Shown one piece after another: positions 46,285-57,578 of a DNA stretch of 64,000 bases. This DNA comes from Siphonodentalium dalli. Lineage: Eukaryota > Mollusca > Scaphopoda > Gadilida > Siphonodentaliidae. The position numbers were made by a program, and so were the translations under genes. A model generated the notes under the pieces. It made no database searches. It worked only from the letters and a program-made list of their open reading frames with translations, and was not told the origin of the DNA. Numbering within the stretch: position 1 is the stretch's first letter; each line of letters opens with the position of its first letter. The DNA lies in the NCBI GenBank assembly GCA_032622095.1, contig CP136067.1, positions 128,171,990 to 128,235,989 of the forward strand, in the 5' to 3' direction.

Positions 46285-46545
46285 AGGATGTGTCAGCGCT
46301 TCTGATTGGTTCAATCTCCTGTGTGGATTCGTTTATGTGCCGTTAGATGGTGAGACCGATTAAATTATTTCCCACACCTCACATGTATATGGGCGGTCCC
46401 TGTGTGGATTCTATTATGAGCGATCAATTGATGAGGCCGACTGAACGATTTCTCACAATTATCACATGAATATGGATGGTCAATTGATGAGGCCGACTGA
46501 ACGATTTCTCACAATTATCACATGAATATGGATGGTCACTTAATC
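46285..46545 (-). pseudogene. C2H2 fingers with frameshifts and a 56-bp duplication
   Basis: On the minus strand a finger reads PYSCDNCEKSFSRPHQLTIH with canonical C2 and first histidine. A 56-bp direct duplication (unit ends at 46440 and 46496) throws the frame. Another frame resumes with CDNCEKSFSRPHQLIAH, then NRIHTGT. The next finger (FNRSHHLTAHKRIHTG, near 46315-46370) has an indel between its cysteines and a stop at AAATAATTT. These fingers keep ligand histidines, so they look closer to the ancestral gene than the amplified array. Confidence 0.75.
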
Positions 46546-46860
46546 TCTAACAGAAATCATGGCAGATACGAAAACTGAATGTCCTTTAGAACGACATTTC
46601 AAAACCTGTGTACCCTTCAGCACATTTTGAAAAAGCACTTTTTTTGGTGAGAGTGACCCCTTCAGCTCGAATGGTTCCTCTTAGTGTAAACATATTGTAT
46701 GGCATAAATACCGCAACGGGAATGAGACACAAGTTTTGCAACTTACAAAGGGTCTCTCTCCCCACATAATTGTATTACACAAAATGAACATAAAATACAA
46801 TTATACACAAGTTTACATGATAATTGATATGTATAACATCTTTTCACTTATAACAATATA
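46546..46860. other. Anonymous spacer
   Basis: No feature recognised. The 146-codon plus frame beginning at 46736 enters the adjacent MITE and is not supported as a gene. Confidence 0.4.
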
Positions 46861-47309
46861 TGTGACCCGCCATATCAAATCCAGTCGTAAGTCGGGATTT
46901 TTTTTACCCTGTGCCAATGCATTCTCTTGTATATGCGAGTCGACCATAGGTCGCCTCGCATATATAAGAGAAAGCATTGGCCTAACAGTTTTTTATCATT
47001 TTTTTTTAAATAAATGTTTCTTACAATTTTTAGGACATAAAATAAAAAAACATCCATTACCCTGCAGGGAGCCCCACACATATATAGAAGCATATATAAG
47101 AGTGTCGTCTGCTCATGTTTGTCTGGGGCTCTGTATGGGTGAAATTATAAAATTGTTAAAATTATTAAAATTGTAAAATATTGTTAGGCCAATGCATTCT
47201 CTTAAATATGCGACGCGACTTATGGTCGACTCGCATATATAAGAGAATGCATTGGCACAGGGTAAAAAAAAATCCCGACTTACTGCTGGATTTGATATGG
47301 CGGGTCACA
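46861..47309. mobile_element. MITE with nested palindromic arms, TA-flanked, 449 bp
   Basis: The ends are TGTGACCCGCCATATCAAAT and its reverse complement, with TA on both sides (46859-46860 and 47310-47311). Arms of about 130 bp (46861-46989 and 47180-47309) are about 95% matched. Each arm itself contains a hairpin from GCCAATGCATTCTCTT to AAGAGAAAGCATTGGC around ATGCGAGTCGACC, so the element is a palindrome of palindromes. Non-coding. The frames at 46875-47093 and 47181-47375 are arm sequence. Confidence 0.88.
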
Positions 47310-47344
47310 TATGATATAATCTTGAGTGTGACTATAACGGTGGA

Positions 47345-47421
47345 TATTTCACTTTATGTGGGTCCTGTGGCTTAAGTCAGATTATTGGATTGAGTAAACG
47401 ATTTTCCGCAAACGTCGCATT
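47345..47421 (-). pseudogene. C2H2 finger cut by the large TIR insertion
   Basis: Minus-strand KCDVCGKSFTQSNNLT then a stop. After a frame change, LSHRTHIK resembles the histidine half. The codons for the segment just before the first cysteine meet the terminal repeat of the element at 47424. The finger's upstream side should therefore lie beyond 58858, where the minus strand reads ATLNTMS before the junction. No further clear finger is visible there. Confidence 0.65.
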
Positions 47422-47469
47422 TACAGTACAAGGCCCGTGGTTTTTTCAAAACCACGCGTGGCCAACATT

Positions 47470-49225
47470 TTAACACGGAAAAATCGCGCGTGGTCTTAGC
47501 GTGGTCAACTTCAGAAAAATGGCCAGCGTGTTCAAAAACGGTTTGAACACGGCGTATACATGCCGTGGTCACACGAGTTCACGCCGTGATCATCCGTGTT
47601 GAAGTCGTGTTCGTAGCGTGATCAATTACGGCAAAATGGCCAGCGTGTTCAAAAACGGTCTGAACACGGCGTGTACATGCCGTGGTCATCTGAGTGCACG
47701 CCGTGGTCATCCGTGTTGAAGTCGTGTTATTGCCGTGTTAATAGCGTGGTCAGCCGTGTTTACGGCGTGGTCTGCACCCCAATGCAGAGCGGCACCTACT
47801 CTTTTCAGGGACAGTGCGGGATGTGTGAATAATCCGCGACATCAAAGAGTTGCCGCAGTATTGCTTGCGGTAGGATTTTTTCGGGTATATTTGGCCCGGA
47901 TTGATTTCGTCAATGAATAAAGAATTGTCAGATAAAATCTTTTATAATAAAAAACAATTTCATATATTTAATTATATATATATATGCATAAACATATCTC
48001 TCTCTCTTTATATCCATGTCATGTTTTGTTGTCGCATTTTATTTTAGTTGGCATTAATATTTTCTTGTGTTTGTTCATATTACATGTACGCAAATGGTTT
48101 CGTAGTTTGTGCGGCGATATCGTGTTCTAACAAATGGATGAAAAGTTGGATATAACATTACAAAAATTCATAAGTTAAAGACATATTATGCACTCTGAGT
48201 GTACTCCGTGGTCATCCGTGTTGAAGTCGTGTTCAAGCCGTGGTCATCCATGTTAATACGCTATTGTCATATATATTGTCAGCAGTGTTTACACCGTGGT
48301 CTGCATCCCATTGCAGAGAGGCACCTACTCTTTTCAGGGACAGTGTGGGAGGTGTGAATAATCCGCGACATCAAAGAGTTGCCGCATGATTACTTGCGGT
48401 AGGCTTTTTTAGCGTATATTTGACCCGGATTGATTTCGTCAATGAATAAAGAATTGTCAGATAAAATCTTTTATAATAAAAAACAATTTCATATATTTAA
48501 TTATATATATATATGCATATTTGTTAATCCGTGTCAATGGCCTTTATATCCGTATCATGTTTTGTTGTCGCATTTTATTTTAGTTGGCATTAATATTTTC
48601 TTGTGTTTGTTCATATTACATGTACGCAAATGGTTTCGGTATTTTGTGTGGCGATATCGTGTTCTAACAAATGGCTGAAAAGTTGGATATAACATTACAA
48701 AAATTCATAAGTTAAAGACATATTATGCTCTCTGAGTGCACTCCGTGGCCATCCGTGTTGAAGTCGTGTTCATGCCGTGGTCATGCATGTTAATAGCGTG
48801 GTCAGCTGTGTTTACCCCGTGGTCTACATCCCAATGCAGAGCGGCACTTACTCTTTGCAGGGACAGTGCGGGAGGTGTGAATAATCCGCGACATCAAAGA
48901 ATTGCCGCAGGATTATTTGCGGTAGGCTTTTTTAGGGTATATTTGGCCCGGATTGATTTCTTTATAATAAAAAACAATTTCATATATTGAATTATATATA
49001 TATGCATATTTGATTATCTGTGTCTATGGCCTTTATATCCGTGTCATGTTTTGTTGTCGCATTTTATTTTAGTTGGCATTACTATTTTCTTGTATTTGTT
49101 CATATTACATGTACGCAAATGGTTTCGGTAGTTTGTGCGGCGATATCGTGTTCTAACAAATGGCTGAAAAATTGGATATAACATTACAAAAATTCATAAG
49201 TTAAAGACATATTATTCACTTGTTC
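47470..49225. repeat. Subterminal motif array and three ~530-bp tandem units
   Basis: Units share the block CCAATGCAGAGCGGCAC at about 47779, 48310 (CCATTGCAGAGAGGCAC) and 48832. Each continues with TAATCCGCGACATCAAAGA, CGGATTGATTTC, TTGTTGTCGCATTTTATTTTAG, TGTACGCAAATGGTTTCG and CATAAGTTAAAGACATATTAT. CGTGGTCATCCGTGTTGAAG introduces each unit. The open frames at 47735-47920, 48430-48678 and 48736-48990 repeat with the units and are not conserved genes. Confidence 0.88.
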
Positions 49226-50784
49226 GTGAGCGTGAAACTGATTAGTTAGTATGCAGGCGCTATGCCAACTGGGGGAATGTATAATTCTACTAACATTGCC
49301 GAAAATCTCAAACAAATCGACCGTACCACTTCATAGAAAACATCGTCTGAACTACGCTCAATTGTAAATATTTACTTCTCCATTCGGGACGCGACTATCG
49401 GCGATAAATTAACACAAACAATTTCGCCATCGGGGGGTCACTGTATTTAATGAATACATAAGAATTACGGTGTGTTTTGTCAATTTGGATATAATATTTG
49501 TAAAAATAACTACTTTCAGCAAGATTATTCTCCATTTCTATTTGATCACACTACCGGAGTGTTTCACATCACTTTAAAATTTCGAATTTAATGTTCAAAG
49601 CGTAACTAAAGTTTTAAATTTTAATTTTAATAAATTTGTTTTGAAAACTCGGATGAAAATTTATAAATTAAATTTAGTTTTTCCAAATTTAGTTTAAAAT
49701 GCTCATTTCCAACAATTAACAAAATTTTCAAGAATTGTCAATATCAAAGTAATTTCAAATATATGCACATATGCATATTTTATAGCACACACAATGTGTT
49801 CACGCCCTATGATTCATTGTCTAGGGTCTTTACATCCGTGTCCACAGCTTATGTTACATTCTACGGCAGTTTTAATTTACAATAAATCTATATAATTCGA
49901 CGCTCTTGTATTCTTATACCACAATTATTAGCTAGATGTTTTTATGGTTTAAATTGTTTGTTGCGTAAAAGAAACAGACCAGCTGCTCGTGTTTCCTCAT
50001 GCTCCCCGCGATCTCAACCAAACTCAACAGAGATGAACTTGACAATTTTGGAGGCCAACACTCTCATCAGATCATTGTCTGTTGCGCAGGAATTGGTCTT
50101 GGAACCATGTGCCATCATCGATTAAAGAGACTCAGTGACATTGTTATTTATACAGATATAATTTATGTAATCATGAAACCGTGATTGATTCGTCAGCTAC
50201 ATGTATACCCACATTCACAACGTTTATATACATTTACGATGGTAAATTCGCAATTCGACACATGCTAAAATTTTACCCACAGTCTAATCAGAAATAAACC
50301 CAGTTTAATTAATTCACAACTCACTTTATTGTCACTATAAAATTCTAAAATCGAGACTTGTAGCTCAATAACATTTCTAAATTGTGAAACACGCTCTCGG
50401 TCGCTTTCGATCATGTGTTCATCATTATTCTCAGTGAGTTAAAACTCTATTTAACTTTTGTAAAGTGCTTTTACATGTATACATTGTATATCGTTGTTAT
50501 GTTTATCATTGCGGTAACATTTTACGCCCCGTGCTAGGAGATACAGATAAGTTTGCGTTCCATACATTTGTTCCATTCGTTCCATAATCTTTTATATATA
50601 TGTTTGGTCTTATTTTTAGCAATCCGTTGTTATCATTCATGGCGAGAAAATGTTCAATATTCTCATTAAAATATTTGGACTCCATACATGTATATCAAAT
50701 AGTAAACGGTTACATGTACACAGAACAATTGACCCGCGAATTGGGCAAATACAAACCGCAAACATGTTACTTTAATTTTAGATA
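49226..50784. other. Interior of the large element; no gene recognised
   Basis: AT-rich. The frames (49999-50184 and 50600-50878) have no motifs. AAATTTAGTTT/AAATTTAATTT phrases cluster at 49560-49720. No transposase motif (DDE/DDD context, helix-turn-helix) could be seen. Confidence 0.45.
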
Positions 50785-51075
50785 TAGAGCATCTCAGATG
50801 AGTTTCTATTTTATATGGAATTTATCAACCGAGTTTACTAAATACGATTTGAACCAATGTTTACCGAGGCTCAAATAGAATTTAGTGGACGAGGTTGATA
50901 AATTACGTATAAAATAGAACGGGTGCGAGATACCTTTTATCACATGATCAAATAAACGCAAAATATTCATCGAAAACAACAATAATAAACTGCAGCGATC
51001 GCAAGTCATTTAAAGAATGGTGTGACATCATCGCACGCACTGATATTACACGTGTGTCTTATCGATAATTACTAA
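50785..51075 (+). repeat. Repeat S, copy 2
   Basis: Direct copy of 34435-34734, about 85-90% similar by eye. The frame at 50806-51009 (minus) corresponds to 34449-34631 (minus), for example KGISH..Y.IRNLSTSSTKFYLSLGK. Similar frames in two copies are explained by shared repeat ancestry. Confidence 0.88.
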
Positions 51076-51243
51076 ACTGGTGTTATGGGCTAATTATGTG
51101 ATAAATTGTGATATTAGCTGTACGTGGCATATCCATATTCATAGTAATAACAAATTAATTGTTGTTGATGACTACAAAATGTTATTCAAATAAACATTAA
51201 ATGTTTTATTCAGTTTGTTGTCATTATGACATCCCACTCTACA

Positions 51244-53066
51244 TAGGGCTTCACGGTATCCACCTTCAGAATACCGACTACGATATTTGATGAAATACCG
51301 CGGTATGACTAAATACCGTCAAGAATAATTTCCAAACATTTTGCTAGTCAAGATACCTTGGAACATGCAGTACGAATTCCAATATTTGAGTGTGAATGTA
51401 GTGTCACGCCGACACACGCAAATAGGACAACGCAATGCATGTCACTTGTGATCATAACAATGTATGGGGTCCTAATGACGTACGTCGCTTTCGTAAACAA
51501 TGTCAAGCATTTAGTTCACAATTTTTATTTCATAACAAAGCATATTCAACGTGCTAAAATAACGACAATACTGAACTGACATGTTTATCCGAACAAAGTA
51601 CACCACTACAGTCCAATGAGTCTACATTTTTGCCGCGAGAAACGACAACATATAAACATTATCTGGCTTCAGACGAGAACGCTTCGGTTCAATAATCTGT
51701 CCCGACTTAAGGCTTAGAAGGCACACTTGTGACACATGTGTATACATGGATATGTTCGCGCGAATTCTGACAACGTTGTGTAGTTTGCATTTCGTAATTG
51801 TATGGATGGCGATCATGGTCTAAATATTTGAGCTGCATATGGGATGACGTACATCCGTTAGGATTATCGTTGTCTTTTTAAAGAGACTGGTATCACGCAT
51901 GCATCGCGAAAATCCTCAAAATTATCGATAAGTTATACGTCGTAAACGTTCATAAAAGCTCATAATTGAAAACGTTTCGTTGGTGCACTAAACACACACC
52001 CATCAGCATTCAACGCGTTGACACTCCTTTTGTTGTGAATGCTTTTAGCACTTTATTCAGTTTTGCCCTGGGCGTCTTGTCTGGCTCGTTATCTTTTCGT
52101 ATCGCTGGTTCTAGTTTCGTCTCGCTGATTCTCGTTTATATATCAAAAGCTGGAATGGATCGCTTACTGAACTATGCTTTCAATACAGTCGATTGTGGCG
52201 TTTCAGTTTTTCTGACACGAAACGTGTAGTGATTACTTTCTGGGCGTCTTGTCTGGCTGGTTGTTTTCACATGTCGCTGCATGGTCTCGTTTCGTCTCGC
52301 TGGTTCTCTTTCATTACTTACACGCACGCGTTGTTGTTTCGTATATATTAAATTTGTTTACGTTTGCTGTCGTAAAACCGACTAAGTGCCACCGCAGGCG
52401 CTGCGATTAAAATCTTAAGTGGGGAAAATCGCAGGTGGAGAAAAGTGCTCTGGTGCTGCGATGTCTGCAGCTGGGATTTTATCCACGCGATCGATCACAT
52501 GATAGCAAAATATTATACCACATTCTCCGCATTATGCAATTATATACATATGCATGGCATGTATCTCAATTTTCTAAACTAACAAGTTGAACTTGAAAGT
52601 TCAAGTGAAATTGAATAATTTTTTGAATAACAATTGCGCAGCCCTTTTCTCCCTGTCTGCATATCAGATGGCTGATATGTTGTGTAGGAACTCCCTGCCT
52701 TGCCACATCTCCACTAATGTGGCCTCGTTTTTTAAAAGTCCAAGATGTTTGTGAACGCCATTTTTGATTTTTTTTCTTTTCGTGGTATTTATCACATGTC
52801 CAGTGCGCGACCATGGTCATGTGACAGCTACGAACGCGCGAGTTGACAAGGTCACGCCACGATTTTCCTGATAAAATCAAACAGTGCTTGGTCGCTACGA
52901 TATGGCTGCGACATTGTCGTGGGCACGCACACGTCTGCGGTGGTTCTAAAAGAAGAAAATATAGCGTGCCTCGATATACCGACCATTCAAGTAATCCAAT
53001 ACCGACTACTCGGTATTAACAATTAAACCGCGGTATGACTAAATACCGAAAAACCGCGAAGCCCTA
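51244..53066. mobile_element. hAT-type element, 1,823 bp, 8-bp TSD
   Basis: ACTCTACA flanks it at 51236-51243 and 53067-53074. The ends TAGGGCTTCACGG and (reverse complement) TAGGGCTTCGCGG are inverted. Subterminal CCGCGGTATGACTAAATACCG (51298 and 53029) is a strong internal signature in direct orientation. AATACCGAC and CGGTAT motifs recur near both ends. No hAT transposase is recognisable; a MADF-like remnant lies inside on the minus strand. Confidence 0.9.
52605..52745 (-). pseudogene. MADF-like domain remnant inside the hAT element
   Basis: A minus-strand frame reads LLKNEATLVEMWQGREFLHN followed by ISAI, a stop, then YADREKRAAQLLFKKLF. This fits the first helices of the MADF (Myb/SANT-like) domain, with its W.....LY/H..... 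YxxRxxRxxA pattern. One in-frame stop and no upstream start make it a relic. MADF proteins act as DNA-binding factors and also occur as the second gene of PIF/Harbinger elements. The assignment rests on pattern memory only. Confidence 0.45.
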
Positions 53067-54369
53067 ACTCTACATAACAGTTCCAATGTACCCATGTTTG
53101 GCGAGATATTTCAGTAATATAGATTTCACACGGATTCATTTAAACAATTACGTTAATGTACAAATGTCTGGTAATTTTCTTTTATAAACGCCGATTACGC
53201 GCACACTGACCAGCTTGTGTAAGGGTGGATACACACATGCATGTAATCTCTGTAAATATTGTGTATTTGGCGTTTTACATGGATCATACAGACCATGTAA
53301 TATGTGTCTGCTGACAACCCAATCATTGCGGTTATGTTTGACCACAGTGAGTTAAGCTCTGAACGTGCAGAGAGCGGTTGACTGGACGAAGTCGTCAGGC
53401 CGCTTAACATAATTGTTCGCGCGATAACCCAAATGTTGGACGTTCTGTTTAAATCATTGTCAGTCTTCTCTTGATTGTATACCAGTGATGGTCCCAGGAT
53501 TTCCCCAACGCGGGGGCTATGATCCCCAACATGGGGGCTATATTATCCCGGAAGCTACCGGACTGACCACTACATATGTTCTCGACCGGGGGGGGGGGGG
53601 GTTGCATGCAGCACCATGAGTCCTACCCCATGAAGCCACGAAGCCACTCCTGATTTGTAAATTTCGTAGTTGACAGTCATATCTGTCGTGCCTGTTTGCT
53701 ATATATACGAGTGATTAATCTCATATGCAGCAATTTATGCTATTCATATAATTATGAACATAATATTACAGCTTTAAATTTGAAGGTACAGAAGGTGGTG
53801 TTGCTGTGTGTCTTCATTCGGGAAAAGGGTTGTCTAGCTAAGAGTTCACACATACGTCACATTTCCTCTCTTGTGTTATATACGCACACTTTACAACTAT
53901 GGAATATTTAAGTAAAACATTATGTTGTACATTCTTGCCCAGATAATCCCGGCCGATACATTCAACTAAATCCCTTAGTTATTCGAAACTTTCGAGAACA
54001 AGTCCCCTCCCCCAATCATGGATTATAGTCCAAAATGTGATAATTCAAGCCTGTACAGGCTAAAATTGTGACAGTTAGGAACTTGTTCATCCTTCGGCCT
54101 GAGAAACATATACTGTTCTGTAAATTCTGGGTTAAAAATGGGGGGGGGGGGTGACTCTTTTTTCTTTCAACGCTGTACCTGCATTAATTTTCTTGGCGCT
54201 GTGATGGATATATGCATGGAAATCCCAATTGAATGTTATCAATTGAGCTCGCCCTCAAATTATCCGAGCAATCTCAACAAACTGGTATTGTCTGTCTTAA
54301 TTTTCCAATGCCTGTTATTCAAGGGATGAGAGCATCATATCGGATTGTTAAAATTTGAGCTCAGGCCAT

Positions 54370-54832
54370 GCATAGTGGTTACAATACACCAAATGATTTG
54401 CATAGGCCTCAGTGTTAACAAATCCCGCTGGCCTGTATTCGCATGAAAGTTTTGACCCTGCACGAGTATAAAAAATTGAAGAACGCCATTTTAGAAACAA
54501 GAAAATGTGCTCAAAAGTACTTGTCAACGATCTCGATCTCGCTGCAGTTTGACAAACGTCACACTACCCTTAAAATTGAGAAAAAAATGACATCGAAAAA
54601 AAAACACCAACCCCTCCCACAAATTAATCGCCAATTTTACAGTCGTAACTGTTCACCATGTGACTATATTTGTTTCTCGTCGGGAAACACGTTTGTGCAT
54701 TTTTTCGTGCAATTTTCATCCATCTATCATTGACCATTCAGCTGCCAGAATTGTTTTTATGCTGATCCTAGCTTGGGGGTCCCAGGGGAAATCACTCTAC
54801 TAATTTGTATTTGGTGTATTGTAACCTATAGT
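54370..54832. repeat. Nested inverted repeat, 18-bp perfect arms
   Basis: GGTTACAATACACCAAAT at 54377-54394 and its reverse complement at 54809-54826, with ATAG on both outer sides (54372-54375 and 54828-54831). Probably a small element inserted within the Harbinger copy. The 96-codon frame at 54443-54733 lies inside it and is unrecognised. Confidence 0.65.
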
Positions 54833-54954
54833 CGAGAAACAAATATTCTTATCCTTACGACTCGGCGTTGTTCGATTAGGCTAAATCACTTAACATGGAA
54901 TTCACCATGTATGAGTTAGTTGATTGCCATGTGTATTAATATAGCACTTCCAAA

Positions 54955-55267
54955 ATGTGGAGCCAGAGAGCCGTTCGGCTTTTGCTGGACGAGATCCAAT
55001 TGGGAGTCAGTGTGTAGGACATTAAACACTCATGTATCACAATCATCCTAAAAGAGCTTCAAACGTCTGCACATTTTATTGTTATTTTGGATGACCCTGT
55101 TTCCAAGAAATGACGAGAAACAAATCAAGTATAAAATCGACGGACTCAAATCCACTTTTCGAAATGAACTAAAACTCGTGAAAAACAGCAACAGATATCA
55201 GACAGGATTTATTCATTTCGGCACCCATGAAAAAAGACATGTTTATGACTGGCCTGAAATCTCTTGA
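54955..55267 (+). pseudogene. Decayed MADF-like gene in the Harbinger element
   Basis: Starting at ATG 54955 a frame reads MWSQRAVRLLLDEIQLGVSV, stop, then DIKHSCITIILKELQTS. A +1 shift then gives QIKYKIDGLKSTFRNELKLV followed by KNSNRYQTG and VYDWPEIS, ending at 55267. The W....LLLDEI start and the KIxxLKSTFRxELxxVKxS middle match MADF/Myb-SANT-like proteins that accompany Harbinger transposases. Two stops and a frameshift inactivate it. The rest of the family's domain (C-terminal BESS or similar) is not visible. Confidence 0.55.
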
Positions 55268-56462
55268 TAACAGTTAGAGTGATTTTGGCTTATAACTACT
55301 CACTGGTCTCGCCTGTTAAAATGGAACGGTCGTGCGCAGGCGATTAATGCTATCAATGATTGGTGTGACCATGTAAAATACATGGATTTTACATACAGAC
55401 ATTACATGCATGTGTGTATCCACCCTAAATGTGTCTCTCATAACCCACATCTACTTCTCACCTACCCTAAATCGAGCGGGAGTACGTGTCTCGCATGGAA
55501 TATAATTTGGTGCGTACAATAACATCAATTCGATCACATAATTAATCTTAAATAATTCCGTCATTTGATATTATGGAATTATTCGTAAATTGACATGACA
55601 GATAATATTCGTGTCGTCGAGGATTGATATCTTGGAAACAAACAGTTTCACTCGAGTGTTTATAAAGAACTTCCTGATAATATTTGCGTGTGGTACAGTA
55701 AAACAAAAACTGTCTTGTAAATAAAACGATAAAAACAAAACAATGAACTAAAACATAAACAATAATTTGTTGGTATTCCGCATGTCCCACACCATCACCC
55801 AGGTTAACTAAACAAAGTTCATGTGGAAATACTTTCGATCTGAGAACGGACTCGGATATCCACTGAAACGCTTTTGAAATTGACAAAATATTCGCATGTT
55901 TCTGTCAAAATAATCGGAGAAAAATCAGCATTTCATAAATAAATATATATTTCATTGTACGCGCGGGTGGTTTTAATGCCACATACCCAATGCACAGGCG
56001 GGAACAATCCCATTATTGGTACGACCGAACCTGACATAGAATGAGTTAATTTAATGCAAATTTCCATATTAAAAAAATCGGCGGTTTCCTGTGCACTGAC
56101 TTCACCCATCGCCGCTTTTTAAAAGGCATAGCAGGAAATGGCACCCTTTTGATAATCTCTAAACAATGGCTTGATTAGCCCATGGTCTCATTTTTGTCCA
56201 TCGGTTATTAATTTCCGGGTGCCTGCGGAACATGCAGTTACAGTGATAACTGAACAGGTCTAGAGGCATTACAAGATTTGTACACAACATAGACTCCACG
56301 TTCTGCGCACATACATGCATGATGCATTGGACCTCGGAGAGACAATTTCACACGGAGTTTACGGATATGGGACATCGGTTACATAATACAGTTTCTAATC
56401 GCGGGATAAAGACGATTGCATCCCGGACATCTGCCCCTCAAAGTTTGTTCAAGATTCTTTTT

Positions 56463-56600
56463 TAGATCAGATTAGATACTTTATTCGCACAAAACATTTA
56501 CATTACAACATGCAGTGAGAACAAGTAGACAATTTGTTTTGTACAGTATGGCCAGGATTGGTCGTCTTCCTACTGCCCTGTTTTAAATTACCGTTATAGT
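56463..56600 (-). mobile_element. Possible LINE/SINE 3' end
   Basis: Read on the minus strand it ends GCGAATAAAGTATCTAATCTGATCT, an AATAAA followed by a TAATCTGATC-like tail. This resembles the AATAAACTATCTTATC ends of LINEs A and D. No coding part remains. Confidence 0.45.
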
Positions 56601-57481
56601 TGTATTGATGGACATAACTTTCAAAACAATAAATTTCAATTTTAGTTTCTTTTTGAATTTACCAGGACTATTTCAGTTTCATTGGTGAAAAAATCATTTT
56701 CAAAAATTTAAATTTAAATTTAAAAAACTAAATTTTGCAATACCACACTAAGCCCCAAAATGAACGATATCTACACTATTTGTCTAATTGTACTTAATTT
56801 AGCTGACCTCTTTGTCTTCGATGGTGTCTGCATGGGGTTATATCATAATGCTATGAAGAAGCAATGTGTTTTCAAAATGTTTCATAATCAGCTGACCAAC
56901 TTATCACTGACCACCGTGTTTTAATTGTTGAAACTTGAATTGACCCATACGTTAATTAATTTCAATAAAGTATATAAAAATAAATATTATCGTAAAACTT
57001 ATAGGAGGGCACTTGACATGAGGTCGAATATACACGCACGCCGGTTATGGTCATCAATAACAGTAAATACCCTAACCCTAACCCACATGATGTATGTTAA
57101 CAAAACTGAAAATAAATAAGTTTCCGTGGACATTATTTCCATGCTTGTAACGACCAATTATCAGTTTGAATATTTTATTCGTTTAATATATATAAAACAT
57201 AATCACATATTTCTTTTAAAAAAATATTGCAGTAAAATCAAATTTAAAATAGGGACATTTTGAGCCGAAGCCCTCTGCGCTGGTTACGGATATCGATTAT
57301 ACATGTATATATGAAAGAATTAGCAAAACGAAGCCATCCATCCATCGAAATAGTTTCCATGTAACGAATTATATCAGGTCAGAATATATTATTCTTTTAA
57401 CACATATTAAATATTCATATGTTCGTGTAAATATATTGGAGAAAAATCAGTTGAAAGGTTCCAATCCGACACAACGTTCGA

Positions 57482-57578
57482 AGGTTTGTTTAAAACTAAA
57501 CGGACATTGATACCAGACAAATTCTAAATTGAAACTAATTTGAAGATTTATCAAAGGTCCCGTCAAGATATTTTCGAT
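57482..57578 (+). repeat. Dispersed block, copy 1
   Basis: GGTTTGTTTAAAACTAAACGG, ACATTGATACCAGA and TATCAAAGGTCCCGTCAAG are shared with 58486-58575. Confidence 0.82.

Larger units (their letters stand above)
53223..55425. mobile_element. PIF/Harbinger-type element, 2,203 bp, TAA target
   Basis: TAA lies at 53220-53222 and 55426-55428. The ends GGGTGGATACACACATGC and reverse complement extend to about 31 bp with one mismatch (CATGTAATCTCTGT versus CATGTAATGTCTGT). Imperfect matching continues inward (ACATGG, CCAATCATTG). A 3-bp TWA target and 5' GGG end are typical of PIF/Harbinger. A decayed MADF-like frame near the right end fits the accessory Myb/SANT-like gene of that superfamily. No DDE transposase was recognised; it may have been deleted. 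Confidence 0.8.

Noticed and set aside
46736..47176. 146-codon open frame as a gene
   Set aside because: Half of it translates MITE arm sequence and the remainder has no motif.
47735..48990. Repeated small frames (AVFTAWSAPQCRAAPTL-type) as a tandem gene family
   Set aside because: They track the ~530-bp DNA units, their 3' parts differ by indels, and they begin inside the CGTGGTC motif array.
50806..51009. Conserved frame shared with 34449-34631 (LSTSSTKFYLSLGK) as a gene family
   Set aside because: Both lie within repeat S and across its hairpin; similarity is explained by repeat ancestry and no longer frame exists.
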